Of a stretch of 64,000 nt of DNA, positions 40,372-48,696 are shown in pieces. The position numbers and the translations under genes are program-made. Location: contig DFEB01000069.1 of NCBI GenBank assembly GCA_002368605.1, forward strand, positions 24,878-88,877. Direction: 5' to 3'. This stretch comes from Treponema sp. UBA3813. GTDB lineage: Bacteria; Spirochaetota; Spirochaetia; Treponematales; Treponemataceae. A model generated the notes under the pieces. It was not told the DNA's origin, made no database searches, and saw only the letters and a program-made list of their open reading frames with translations. How positions within the stretch are numbered: the first letter of the stretch is position 1; each line of letters begins with the position of its first letter.

Positions 40372-41466
40372 ATGACAGAAACACTAAAGTTTAACGAAAT
40401 AAATAAAATCCCCGCCCTTACATGGAACTGGCTCAAGATGAACCGGGATTCCCTTGAATTGCGGGAGATTCCCTCTCTCTTTGAGCCTGAAATCTCTGAA
40501 ATCCCGGAAGGCATTTCCCTGCTTTCTGGGCAAAAAATCGATTTGAACAAATTTCCTGCCCTTAAGTCTGGAATCGGTGAAGAAATTTCTTCCTACCTTG
40601 AAGAAAATGTCTTTAAGGGAGTTGACCAGATTATCGAAATCAGCGGCAAAACCGAAAATCCCCTTCTTCTTTCCTTTGATTACGGAAAAGCGGGAAATTC
40701 TGATTCAGTCTCTCCTCATTTTGCTTCGTCTCAAATCATCTATGCAAAAAAAGATTCTGAAAGCTGCGTGATTTTCCTTTATGAGGGAGCTGATTCTTCA
40801 AAAATCGACTCGGTTATCCGTACAAAAATCTATGCCGAAGAAAATGCCCTTGTGCATGTCATAAAAGTCCAGCTTTTGGGAAAAGACCAGAATCAAATCG
40901 ATGAGACGAGCGCAGTCGCCGGAGAAAATTCTAAGATTCACTTCACCCAGATTGAGCTTGGCGGAAATCACATTGATTCAGGCTTGTACACCCAGCTTGG
41001 CGAATACAAGTCCCGTTTCCAGAGCGAGCTCGCTTTTATCGCAAAGGGGGAGCAGCATTTTGATTTTAACCACGCAGTCATTCACACTGGCAGCGAGACT
41101 GACACGAAAATGCTGGTAAAGGGAGTCCTGGACGGAAATGCCGTTAAAAATTACCGTGGTACCATTGATTTTAAGAACGGCTGTCATGGCTCTACTGGCG
41201 ACGAGCAGGAAGAGACTCTGCTTATGAGCAAAAGTGCCGTCAACAAGTCGATTCCCATGATTCTCTGTGATGAAGAAGATGTTGCCGGAACCCACGGTTC
41301 TACTTTGGGACGCTTGGGAGCGGACGAGCTCTTTTACATGCAGAGCCGGGGAATCAGCGAGGAAGAGGCCAAAAAAATGATGACCAAGGCAAAAGTCCTC
41401 AGCGTGGCAAGCCTCATCCCTCTGGAAAATATTCGGGAAAAAATCGAAAACTGGCTCGAAAAGTAG
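40372..41466 (+). CDS. sufD: Fe-S assembly protein SufD
   Basis: A 364-residue SufD. It shares the C-terminal SufBD fold: HFDFNHAVIHTGSETDTKMLVKG, then MILCDEEDVAGTHGSTLGRLGADELFYMQSRGISEEEAKKMM with the conserved HG pair. The ATG 40372 is preferred over 40366 because GAGGA ends 6 bases before it. The 33-base gap from sufB has an AATTCATAATGC tract. The stop is only 15 bases from the convergent aroB stop and no terminator is visible. Confidence 0.95.
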   Translation: MTETLKFNEINKIPALTWNWLKMNRDSLELREIPSLFEPEISEIPEGISLLSGQKIDLNKFPALKSGIGEEISSYLEENVFKGVDQIIEISGKTENPLLLSFDYGKAGNSDSVSPHFASSQIIYAKKDSESCVIFLYEGADSSKIDSVIRTKIYAEENALVHVIKVQLLGKDQNQIDETSAVAGENSKIHFTQIELGGNHIDSGLYTQLGEYKSRFQSELAFIAKGEQHFDFNHAVIHTGSETDTKMLVKGVLDGNAVKNYRGTIDFKNGCHGSTGDEQEETLLMSKSAVNKSIPMILCDEEDVAGTHGSTLGRLGADELFYMQSRGISEEEAKKMMTKAKVLSVASLIPLENIREKIENWLEK

Positions 41467-41481
41467 TCCATGTCTTTGGGC

Positions 41482-42654
41482 TTACTTGAGCACAGAAAGA
41501 ATATCCTCTTCCGGCACTTCGGTGATGACGGTCTCGCCCACATTCGACTGAAGGATAAAGCGTATTTTGCTGCTGGAATTCTTTTTGTCTTTTTTCATGG
41601 CATTCAAGAGGATTTTCGCGATTTCCTCGTCGCTTCCGTACTTTTTCTTCATTTCTGGGTGAACGGGGCTTGTTTCCCAGCCGAAAGAGGCAAGGCATTT
41701 TTTTACCCGGTCAGCGTATTCCTTGGTGCAAAGGCCGAGATGCTGGCTTAAATCCGCCGCCCGTGCCATGCCCCAGGCAACCCCGTCTCCGTGAGTGACC
41801 ACGCCAAGGCCCGCCATTGATTCCAGGGCGTGTCCGAAAGTGTGACCCAAATTCAGCTGCATTCTGATATTTTTTTCGGTTAAATCCTGCTCCACGACCT
41901 TTGCCTTGGCGTTCACGCAGATTCGGATTCCCTCTTTTATGAGTGAGCCTTTGCGGTCGTTCAAGGCTTCAGGATTTTTTTCAATCCGCTCGAAAAATTC
42001 TGGCTCGTAGAGGAGGGCTGTTTTTACAAGTTCTGCCATGCCTGAGCGATATTCCCTTGCGGAAAGGCTTTCGATAAAGGCCGGGCAGATGTGGATTTTC
42101 TGGGCTGGGAAGAAAGAGCCGATCATGTTTTTGTAGGAATCGAAGTCACAGCCGGTTTTGCCGCCGATTGCCGCGTCCACCATGGAAAGGAGGGTGGTGG
42201 GAACAAGCTCGCAGTGGGCGCCCCGCTTGAAAATCGAGGCCGCGAATGCCGTCATGTCAGTGATGACGCCGCCGCCGATTCCCACGAAGACAGCCGAGCG
42301 CTGGCCGTTGTTGTCCAGAGCCGCCTTAACGATTGCAAGTACGCTTTCGATTGTCTTGTAAGGCTCTCCCGCTCCCAGAATCAAAAGCATGTCCTTCCCC
42401 CGCTTGCCGACAAAGCCCGGTTCAATCTTTGGGTGGGAAAAATCCTCGCCCCGGAAAAAGTCAAGGAAGGAGTGCAGGGCGGGAAGGCTTGCCACGCTGG
42501 TGTCAGTGACGAAAATGCGCTGGGGCAAAGTCTCCTTTTCGGCTGAGTAAAAAACAGAGTTCAGGTCAATCTCGCCGTCATAAAAGCGGATGAAAGTGCG
42601 GTCAGTCCCCGGATGCACCGGCGGGTAAATAATATCTTTCTCTTCGAATGTCAT
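41482..42654 (-). CDS. aroB: 3-dehydroquinate synthase
   Basis: A 390-residue AroB catalysing the second step of the shikimate pathway, with NAD+ and a divalent metal. Visible are the NAD-binding GIGGGVITDMTAFAAS, the VPTTLLSMVDAAIGGKTG core, GMAELVKTALL and the metal histidines in LNLGHTFGHALE and VTHGDGVAWGM. It is some 30 residues longer than usual because of an N-terminal segment (YPPVHPGTDRTFIRFYDG). No Shine-Dalgarno is present before the ATG; instead a repetitive AATTAGGA / CACTCCT tract lies upstream. Confidence 0.96.
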   Translation of the reverse strand: MTFEEKDIIYPPVHPGTDRTFIRFYDGEIDLNSVFYSAEKETLPQRIFVTDTSVASLPALHSFLDFFRGEDFSHPKIEPGFVGKRGKDMLLILGAGEPYKTIESVLAIVKAALDNNGQRSAVFVGIGGGVITDMTAFAASIFKRGAHCELVPTTLLSMVDAAIGGKTGCDFDSYKNMIGSFFPAQKIHICPAFIESLSAREYRSGMAELVKTALLYEPEFFERIEKNPEALNDRKGSLIKEGIRICVNAKAKVVEQDLTEKNIRMQLNLGHTFGHALESMAGLGVVTHGDGVAWGMARAADLSQHLGLCTKEYADRVKKCLASFGWETSPVHPEMKKKYGSDEEIAKILLNAMKKDKKNSSSKIRFILQSNVGETVITEVPEEDILSVLK

Positions 42655-42659
42655 TTTAT

Positions 42660-42731
42660 TTAGTTAGGAGTTAGGAATTAGGAATTAGGAGTTTTTCACT
42701 CCTCACTCCTCACTCCTCACTCCTCACTCCT
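42660..42731. repeat. AATTAGGA tract and five tandem CACTCCT units
   Basis: Repeated TTAGGA(A/G)T units (42660-42692), then exactly five 7-bp CACTCCT units (42697-42731). AGGAGT and ACTCCT pair across a 5-base loop (42687-42703). A related AATTAGGAGTGAGGAGTTAG tract occurs at 38767-38790. Confidence 0.8.
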
Positions 42732-42734
42732 CCT

Positions 42735-43349
42735 TTAGTACTCTTTATTCATCTTTTCGAATTCTTCAATCACTTTGTTCACGCGCTTAAGCTCGCGGTT
42801 CAGGATTTTCTCGTAGTCCAGCTTGCCGCTTCCGATTCGCTCCCGCTCGTCTTCCCAGTTCTGGATGTCCTGCAAAATCAGGAATTTGAATTTTCCCACA
42901 TTCGCTTTTTCCGCCCAGAGTTTTGCTTCCCTCCAGTAATAAAGGCCTGCCTCGTAGCATGTCTTTGCCTTGTTCAGGTTTTCGATGTAGGCATCCCGCC
43001 AGGGCGCGTCGTAAAAGTGGGCAACTTGCTTGTCGTAGGTTCGCCCCAGCCGCATGTGCTGCTCAATCAGCTTGAGATTTATATGCATCATAAAGAGATA
43101 GCGGTATTTTTCCCAGTCTTTCTCGTCGTTGATTTTGACCGGCGCGTAAAGGGGATTGCAGAAGTCCGCCTTGACAGCCTGCTCCAGCCAGTAGATGTTT
43201 TCGATTACATCGTCGGGGTACTGCTGGTAATGCACATGGAAGAGCTTGTAGTAGTCCTCCTTGTACTTGACCATGTAGGAAAAGGCCGGCGTAATCGAGA
43301 ATATCGCAATGAAAACGGCAATCACCGCCGTAAAAAATCTCTTTTTCAT
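42735..43349 (-). CDS. Hypothetical secreted protein, 204 residues
   Basis: Signal peptide MKKRFFTAVIAVFIAIFSITPAFS with a likely AFS cleavage site. The mature part is all-helical and rich in Tyr, Trp, Lys and Glu (YYKLFHVHYQQYPDDVIENIYWLEQAV, NKAKTCYEAGLYYWREAKLW), which could be irregular TPR-like helical pairs. I recognise no family; it resembles conserved treponemal periplasmic proteins. It is followed on the same strand by aroB and preceded by tmk, but the repeat tracts in both gaps make co-transcription uncertain. The ribosome site is weak (AAGAG adjoining the ATG). Confidence 0.7.
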   Translation of the reverse strand: MKKRFFTAVIAVFIAIFSITPAFSYMVKYKEDYYKLFHVHYQQYPDDVIENIYWLEQAVKADFCNPLYAPVKINDEKDWEKYRYLFMMHINLKLIEQHMRLGRTYDKQVAHFYDAPWRDAYIENLNKAKTCYEAGLYYWREAKLWAEKANVGKFKFLILQDIQNWEDERERIGSGKLDYEKILNRELKRVNKVIEEFEKMNKEY

Positions 43350-43368
43350 CTCTTAGAATATCGGCAGG

Positions 43369-43416
43369 AAAAACTGAAAACTGAAAATGGAAAGTTGAAA
43401 ATTCCTCACAGAGAAT
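43369..43416 (+). repeat. Dispersed intergenic repeat (second copy)
   Basis: GGAAAAACTGAAAACTGAAAA, then TGGAAAGTTGAAAATTCCTCACAGAGAATTTT. The segment AAAGTTGAAAATTCCTCAC is shared with 6971-7011. The right end can fold as AAAATTC / GAATTTT, a possible weak terminator for tmk. Confidence 0.6.
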
Positions 43417-43421
43417 TTTTC

Positions 43422-44042
43422 TTAATTGCCAATTTTTAAATGCTCATTGATAATTTCGCTGATTTCTTCGATGGGGCGGCTTGCGTCCAGCCTTATGATT
43501 TTCATGCCGGTCTTCATTTTTTCGTATTCGCTGATGACGGCCCTGTAACGCTCGGCCGTGGCTTTCTGGAAGTCCAGCTTTTCATAGATTTCGGTCTCGC
43601 CCCGGCCAAGAACCCGCTTCAAGGAAATTTCCGGGTCAATGTCGAAGAAAAATAAAATTTCCGGCAGGGGAAAGCTTTCGTTGAGGCGGCGGGGAAGCTC
43701 GTCTCCGCAGGTTACGCTCTGGTAGGTCAGGCTTGAGAATAAATAGCGGTCACTCACCACGATTTTACCGCTCTCAGCTTTGGCCACTACTCCGCAGTTC
43801 GTGCCGCCTTTTCCGTAAAGATGCTCGTTTCTGTCTGCGGCGAACAAAAATGCCGAGGTGCGGGCGTCAAGCTCCACATCTCCTTTAAGCATTTTGCGAA
43901 GGAATTTTCCGGTCTCGCTGTCGGTCGGCTCGGTGGTAAAAAAGAATCTGCCTGCGTCCGGCCTCTTTTTTAAAATCTCAATCTGGGTGCTGGTTCCCGC
44001 TCCGTCTATGCCTTCAAAAACTATAAAATTCTTCAAAATCAT
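43422..44042 (-). CDS. tmk: Thymidylate kinase
   Basis: A 206-residue P-loop kinase phosphorylating dTMP to dTDP. The P-loop is EGIDGAGTSTQ, the DRY motif VVSDRYLFSSLTYQ is present, and the LID region reads RVLGRGETEIYEK. The ATG 44042 follows GCAGGTGAT and starts at the conserved strand; a longer frame from 44063 adds seven residues. A CACAGATT-type repeat lies directly upstream (44066-44100). Confidence 0.94.
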   Translation of the reverse strand: MILKNFIVFEGIDGAGTSTQIEILKKRPDAGRFFFTTEPTDSETGKFLRKMLKGDVELDARTSAFLFAADRNEHLYGKGGTNCGVVAKAESGKIVVSDRYLFSSLTYQSVTCGDELPRRLNESFPLPEILFFFDIDPEISLKRVLGRGETEIYEKLDFQKATAERYRAVISEYEKMKTGMKIIRLDASRPIEEISEIINEHLKIGN

Positions 44043-44065
44043 AATATCACCTGCTAAAATCAAGG

Positions 44066-44100
44066 ACAGATTAACACAGATTCCAGAGATTATAAATACA
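44066..44100 (+). repeat. CACAGATT-type repeat upstream of tmk
   Basis: ACAGATTAACACAGATTCC followed by AGAGATTATAAATACA. The first 17 bases recur exactly at 14735-14752 apart from one base, and the pattern occurs inverted at 17897-17926. This copy is intergenic. Confidence 0.65.
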
Positions 44101-44136
44101 GTTACCGAAAGATTTTTCGATTGTTTTCTTATATGA

Positions 44137-44165
44137 TTGCTAATTCCTAATCGCTACTTTATTAT
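44137..44165 (+). promoter_or_regulatory. Candidate promoter of tamB-bamA-skp
   Basis: TTGCTA, 17-bp spacer, TATTAT; the start would be near 44172 with a 30-base leader. The gene lacks a close Shine-Dalgarno (AAGAAGAG is 16 bases upstream). Confidence 0.45.
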
Positions 44166-44201
44166 ATGCCGATAAAAGAAGAGTAAAGCTGTCGAATTTT
44201 T

Positions 44202-47200
44202 ATGAAGTCCAAAGTTTTTGGCGTAAGCCTGGGAAGCTCAATTTTCATTCTCCTCCTTATCGCAGTCCTCGCGCTCGTGCGGCCTGTTTATCTGCGTATC
44301 AATGAGTCATTGTCAGAATTTGAGGATTCTCTTTCACAAAAACTTCAGGACGAGACAGGACTTGCCTTCTCTTACAAATCGCTTTCGCCGTCAATTTTCA
44401 TCGGCGTGAATTTCAGGAATGTCTCGATTTATGATGTGGAGACAAAAAACAAAATTGTTGGAATTCGGCGGGCAACTCTTACTTACAATGTATTCGGTTT
44501 CTTCTCAAAAAATCCAACGGTCGCCCTCAAAGAACTGACAATCAATGGCGTGACAGTTGAATACGATGCTCTCCAGAATTTTAAATTCAAAGACAAAATC
44601 AAAAGTCTTCTCGAAAAACAATCTGGCACAGGTCAAGAAAAAGATTCTGCTGAATCCTCTCGTCCAAAGGACGCTTTCAGTCTTTCTGGAAAAGAAATTG
44701 ATATTCCTCTCGATATCGTCATCAAGAATCTCTCGGTGCATTACTCCGATAAGATGAACGATTTGCTTCTTGCTCTCAAAAGTCTCAGAATCAAGGGCTT
44801 TAATCTTGCGGAAGGCGTTGATATCAATACGAACGGAAAAGTCACATATAAGACAGGTCTTTGTAAAACTGATGGCAAATGGACTTCGGCAGCCTGTAAT
44901 TTTTCTGTTTCTGGAACATTCTTTCCTCAGTTTGATGGCAGTTCGGCTCTTGTCAGTCTTTCAGGAAGCGGTGGAGTTGATTACTCTCTTTCTCATCTCG
45001 ATATGCTCGTGAATTATTCGGAGAATACGCTTGAAGTGCGAACGATGCGTACCGTGCTTCCTTTCTCGCTTTTTGCCCGATATGATATCAGTAAAAATTC
45101 CCTCGCTTTTTCGGGAGATTTTGAACGCTTTAATCCAATGCGCCTTGTTTCTGTCCGCCGAAAAAATCCAACCGTGAAAAAAATAGACGGTTCTACAATT
45201 TCTGGCACTGTTTCGGGAATTGTTTCTGCCGACTCATTGTCTTATAAAACAGATTTGACTTTTGCTCTTCCTGAAAAATTGCTCGGAGAGCCTGTTTCGC
45301 TTGCCCTCAGATGTGATGGCGATGATAAGAATGTAAAGATTTCCAGACTTGCGGTAAATGGTTCTTTTGTTGACGCCGATTTCACTGGCGCTTTCAATAT
45401 AAAAGAACTTCAGCCTTCAGGTCTTTTTTCCCTAAATTATTTTATGCTGAAAAACGGCGGCATTATTTCTACAGAAATGTATATCGATCCATACCGCAAA
45501 GGATTTACTTGTGTCGCTCCGCAGATTTTCATGAACGAAAAGAGCTTTACTGGTGTCCAGTTTACGCTCCTTCCAGAAAATCAGTCACTTGATTTCCAGT
45601 TCGAACTTCTTGATTTTGCTCATCCGGATTTTGACGAGACCGGACGACTGCAAATCGAGGGCAGCCTATTGCGTGAGCGTGGAAATTATTTGCAGACCAG
45701 CGTTGTATTCTCGAATATTTTTGCTGACAGCATCATTGATACGATTGCCTTTTTCCTGCCTGAGGAAAAGGCAGAAGTCATGCGGGGGCTTTCTTCTTCA
45801 ATGCGGCCTTATATCTTCAATACGGAAGCTTATTTGTCCAGCGACTTCAAAGATTTTTCAATGAACGCCCCGGTCTGTCTTTTTGCGAACACCGAGAAGG
45901 ATAGGGAAATCGTTACATTTGCCCTTGATGGCTCAAAAGAGACTTTGCAGCTTTCGAATTTTGATTTGATTTTCGGAAAACAGAATGCCCACGCAGATGT
46001 CGCAATTGAATTCGGCTCAAGCTTTGACGAATTTTCTTTCGTTACTGATTTGACGGTAAATGCCCTGCCTTATCATTTCTTCGGAAGTTTTACTCCTGAT
46101 TGGATTGCAGTCTCTGGTGATTATAATTTTGACGCCATAGTTTCGATTGATGAGCAGATTGGCGCGACCTTGCAGTTCTCTCAACTGCCCTTTGCCGTAG
46201 GAAAATATGTTTTTGCCGCTTCCACAAGTTCCATCTTGCATTGGAGCCGTGAGCTTGGCTTTGATGTCGATATCGTGAGCCTTGAACTTGACGAACCTTC
46301 TGATTATATGACTTTTAATCCTCACCTGGCGCTTTCTGGTTCTTTGAGTAAATACGGCTTTATTCTGAGTAGTCTTTCTTATAACGACGAAACTTCTTCC
46401 CTTGACGGTGGTGGAAATATAGTCTGGAATATGAATGAAGGTATTTTTGATTCTCTTCACGCTTCAATTTCAGCAGAGAGTCCCATTTCTTCAGAAATCC
46501 TCTCGTTGAACGCTGATTTGACGAATCCTTCCCAGAAGCCTTTTTCGATTGAGAATATAAAAAATGATTTCTACATGTCTGTGGAGGCCATGATTCACTC
46601 GTTTCCATCTTCTCGTCTCATGTCTCTCCAAAATGTTGAGAATACGATTTCGGCTGATATTACGGCGAGCGGAACGATAAATAATCCTTTCTTGTCGGTT
46701 ATTCTTCATCGCTCATCCCTTTCTCTTTACGGATATCCGCTTGTTGCCAGTGGTTCTCTCGTCCTTGATGATTCCGGATTGCATCTTGATAACATTGATT
46801 GTGCATGGTCTGTTCTCAAACTGTCTGACGCGCAGGTTTTCTTTGACCCAGCAGTTTTTGAGGGTGATGCTTCATTTACGATAGATGCTAATCTTATGAA
46901 CAAGACCTTACATGCCCCGCTGAAAATTAAACTTGAAGGTGGCGTTCCTGAAAAGAAATTCGGCGTGCCTGATTATTATTCTGTTACTTTAACTTCTGAT
47001 AAGGTTACTGGTGATTTCATTACTAGTGATTTTCCTCTGAAGGTGACGGCGACACACAGTCCCGGTCGATTTGATATTATGACAGATGAGGCTGAAGGAT
47101 TTAATGCTTCTTACACGAGTGCAGACGGTATGATTTCTGCTGTCGCCGGAAGAAAGAGCCCTGTTCAGATGAACTTAAATGGATCTGTCCATGAAAATAA

Positions 47201-48677
47201 AATGAATATCGACATTACTGGTATTGCCGCTGACATGAGATTCATCTGTTCTGAAGTCGAGATTCCTTTTGTAAGTTTTAATTCAGGACTTCTGAATGGT
47301 GCATTGCGTATTACGGGTCCAACGACTGATCCTGAGTTCACGGGAGCTTTTAGCGTCCTTCATCCAGGTTTCATTATTCCGCTCGTCTCTAAGAATTATT
47401 TCCATGCGGAAAAAGTCATCATGACAGTTGGACACGGAGAAGCCGTTGTTCCGCCGACTCATGTTACTCTTGGCAAGGGATATGGTTCAGTCGAATACCG
47501 CATGGAATTTAACAGATGGATTCCGAATTTCCTTGAGCTGAACATCGACATAGATGACAATCATAAAGTTCCCCTTGATTTAACCTTCCCCTTTATTCAT
47601 GCAAAAGGTCTGGCGAGCGGAAATCTTACTCTTTCTTTCTCAATTCCCCGTGATTTGTCCGTTTCTGGATTTGTTATCGCTGATGATACTGATGTCGAAA
47701 TTGTCGCAACACCTTTGCAGGAACAGTTCTCGGTGGCTAATATCGCTAAATTCTTGCCATCAGTTCCGACGAATAACCCTGCCGATTTGAATGTCATGGT
47801 TGATTTTGACATTGTAGTCGGGCAGAAAGTACAACTTCTTTTCAATCCTTTCCTTCGCGGTGTCGTAACCCCTGGAACACCCCTTTCTATTTATCTCGAT
47901 ACCTATGCGGGAGAATTCTCTTTTGATAGTGACATTACTCTTCGTGGCGGTGAAATCACATGGTTGAACAGAAATTTCTATATGAAAGAGGGTAGGATTA
48001 TTTTCAATGAGACTCAGGATTCTATGGATCCTCGTGTGACTGTGCGTGCAGAAACTCGTGAGCGCGACGATAACGGTAATATGGTAACAATTATTCTTTC
48101 TGCAAATAATCAGAGGGTGAGCGCGTTCAATCCGATTTTCTCTTCAAATCCTGCAAAATCAGAACGGGAGATTATGCTTTTGCTCGGACAAATCATTTCC
48201 GCAGATTCAAGCGGAGCAGGGGAATTCAGCGGAGCCTTTGGAGACATGTTCTTGCAGTCAACTGTCATGCGTCGTGTTGAGAATACATTGCGTGAATTAT
48301 TGAATTTTGATATAGTTTCCATTCGAACGAATATCGTTCAGAATTCCTTGAAGCTGAGTATGGATGAAAAAAACAGCAATAAGCAGCTCACGGTTGGTAA
48401 CTTTCTTGACAACTCGACTGTTTATGTAGGTAAATACTTCGGCAGTTCAATTTATATGGACTCCATGCTTCATTGGACTTATGACGAGCACAAAATCAAC
48501 AATGGTACTTCGGTAAACGGTATCGTTTTCCAGCCGTCGCTTGGTTTTGAGATGGCTTCTCCCTATGTGAACATTCGTCTTGGGATTGCGCCAGATATCA
48601 GTTCGCTTCAGAAAGGACTTATGGATACTTTGGTTCCTTCAACATCTTTGACACTGTCATGGAAATTTGCTTTTTAA
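44202..48677 (+). CDS. tamB: TamB-family translocation and assembly protein (AsmA-like)
   Basis: A 1491-residue protein with one N-terminal membrane anchor (residues ~8-30) and a very long beta-rich periplasmic part, ending in the TamB C-terminal (DUF490) domain: LRGGEITWLNRNFYMKEGRIIF, SMDPRVTVRAETRERDD, KSEREIMLLLGQII and a final strand. TamB-like proteins form a groove that spans the periplasm and assists outer-membrane protein insertion or lipid transport. It is the first of tamB-bamA-skp, the same order I recall for Treponema pallidum, consistent with a TamB-BamA pairing in spirochetes that lack TamA. It is 19 bases from bamA. Confidence 0.9.
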   Translation: MKSKVFGVSLGSSIFILLLIAVLALVRPVYLRINESLSEFEDSLSQKLQDETGLAFSYKSLSPSIFIGVNFRNVSIYDVETKNKIVGIRRATLTYNVFGFFSKNPTVALKELTINGVTVEYDALQNFKFKDKIKSLLEKQSGTGQEKDSAESSRPKDAFSLSGKEIDIPLDIVIKNLSVHYSDKMNDLLLALKSLRIKGFNLAEGVDINTNGKVTYKTGLCKTDGKWTSAACNFSVSGTFFPQFDGSSALVSLSGSGGVDYSLSHLDMLVNYSENTLEVRTMRTVLPFSLFARYDISKNSLAFSGDFERFNPMRLVSVRRKNPTVKKIDGSTISGTVSGIVSADSLSYKTDLTFALPEKLLGEPVSLALRCDGDDKNVKISRLAVNGSFVDADFTGAFNIKELQPSGLFSLNYFMLKNGGIISTEMYIDPYRKGFTCVAPQIFMNEKSFTGVQFTLLPENQSLDFQFELLDFAHPDFDETGRLQIEGSLLRERGNYLQTSVVFSNIFADSIIDTIAFFLPEEKAEVMRGLSSSMRPYIFNTEAYLSSDFKDFSMNAPVCLFANTEKDREIVTFALDGSKETLQLSNFDLIFGKQNAHADVAIEFGSSFDEFSFVTDLTVNALPYHFFGSFTPDWIAVSGDYNFDAIVSIDEQIGATLQFSQLPFAVGKYVFAASTSSILHWSRELGFDVDIVSLELDEPSDYMTFNPHLALSGSLSKYGFILSSLSYNDETSSLDGGGNIVWNMNEGIFDSLHASISAESPISSEILSLNADLTNPSQKPFSIENIKNDFYMSVEAMIHSFPSSRLMSLQNVENTISADITASGTINNPFLSVILHRSSLSLYGYPLVASGSLVLDDSGLHLDNIDCAWSVLKLSDAQVFFDPAVFEGDASFTIDANLMNKTLHAPLKIKLEGGVPEKKFGVPDYYSVTLTSDKVTGDFITSDFPLKVTATHSPGRFDIMTDEAEGFNASYTSADGMISAVAGRKSPVQMNLNGSVHENKMNIDITGIAADMRFICSEVEIPFVSFNSGLLNGALRITGPTTDPEFTGAFSVLHPGFIIPLVSKNYFHAEKVIMTVGHGEAVVPPTHVTLGKGYGSVEYRMEFNRWIPNFLELNIDIDDNHKVPLDLTFPFIHAKGLASGNLTLSFSIPRDLSVSGFVIADDTDVEIVATPLQEQFSVANIAKFLPSVPTNNPADLNVMVDFDIVVGQKVQLLFNPFLRGVVTPGTPLSIYLDTYAGEFSFDSDITLRGGEITWLNRNFYMKEGRIIFNETQDSMDPRVTVRAETRERDDNGNMVTIILSANNQRVSAFNPIFSSNPAKSEREIMLLLGQIISADSSGAGEFSGAFGDMFLQSTVMRRVENTLRELLNFDIVSIRTNIVQNSLKLSMDEKNSNKQLTVGNFLDNSTVYVGKYFGSSIYMDSMLHWTYDEHKINNGTSVNGIVFQPSLGFEMASPYVNIRLGIAPDISSLQKGLMDTLVPSTSLTLSWKFAF

Positions 48678-48696
48678 AAATGGGTAAGGGGATTTT

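Noticed and set aside
42697-42731. CRISPR-like array
   Set aside because: The units are 7 bp and contiguous, with no spacers, and no cas genes are present.
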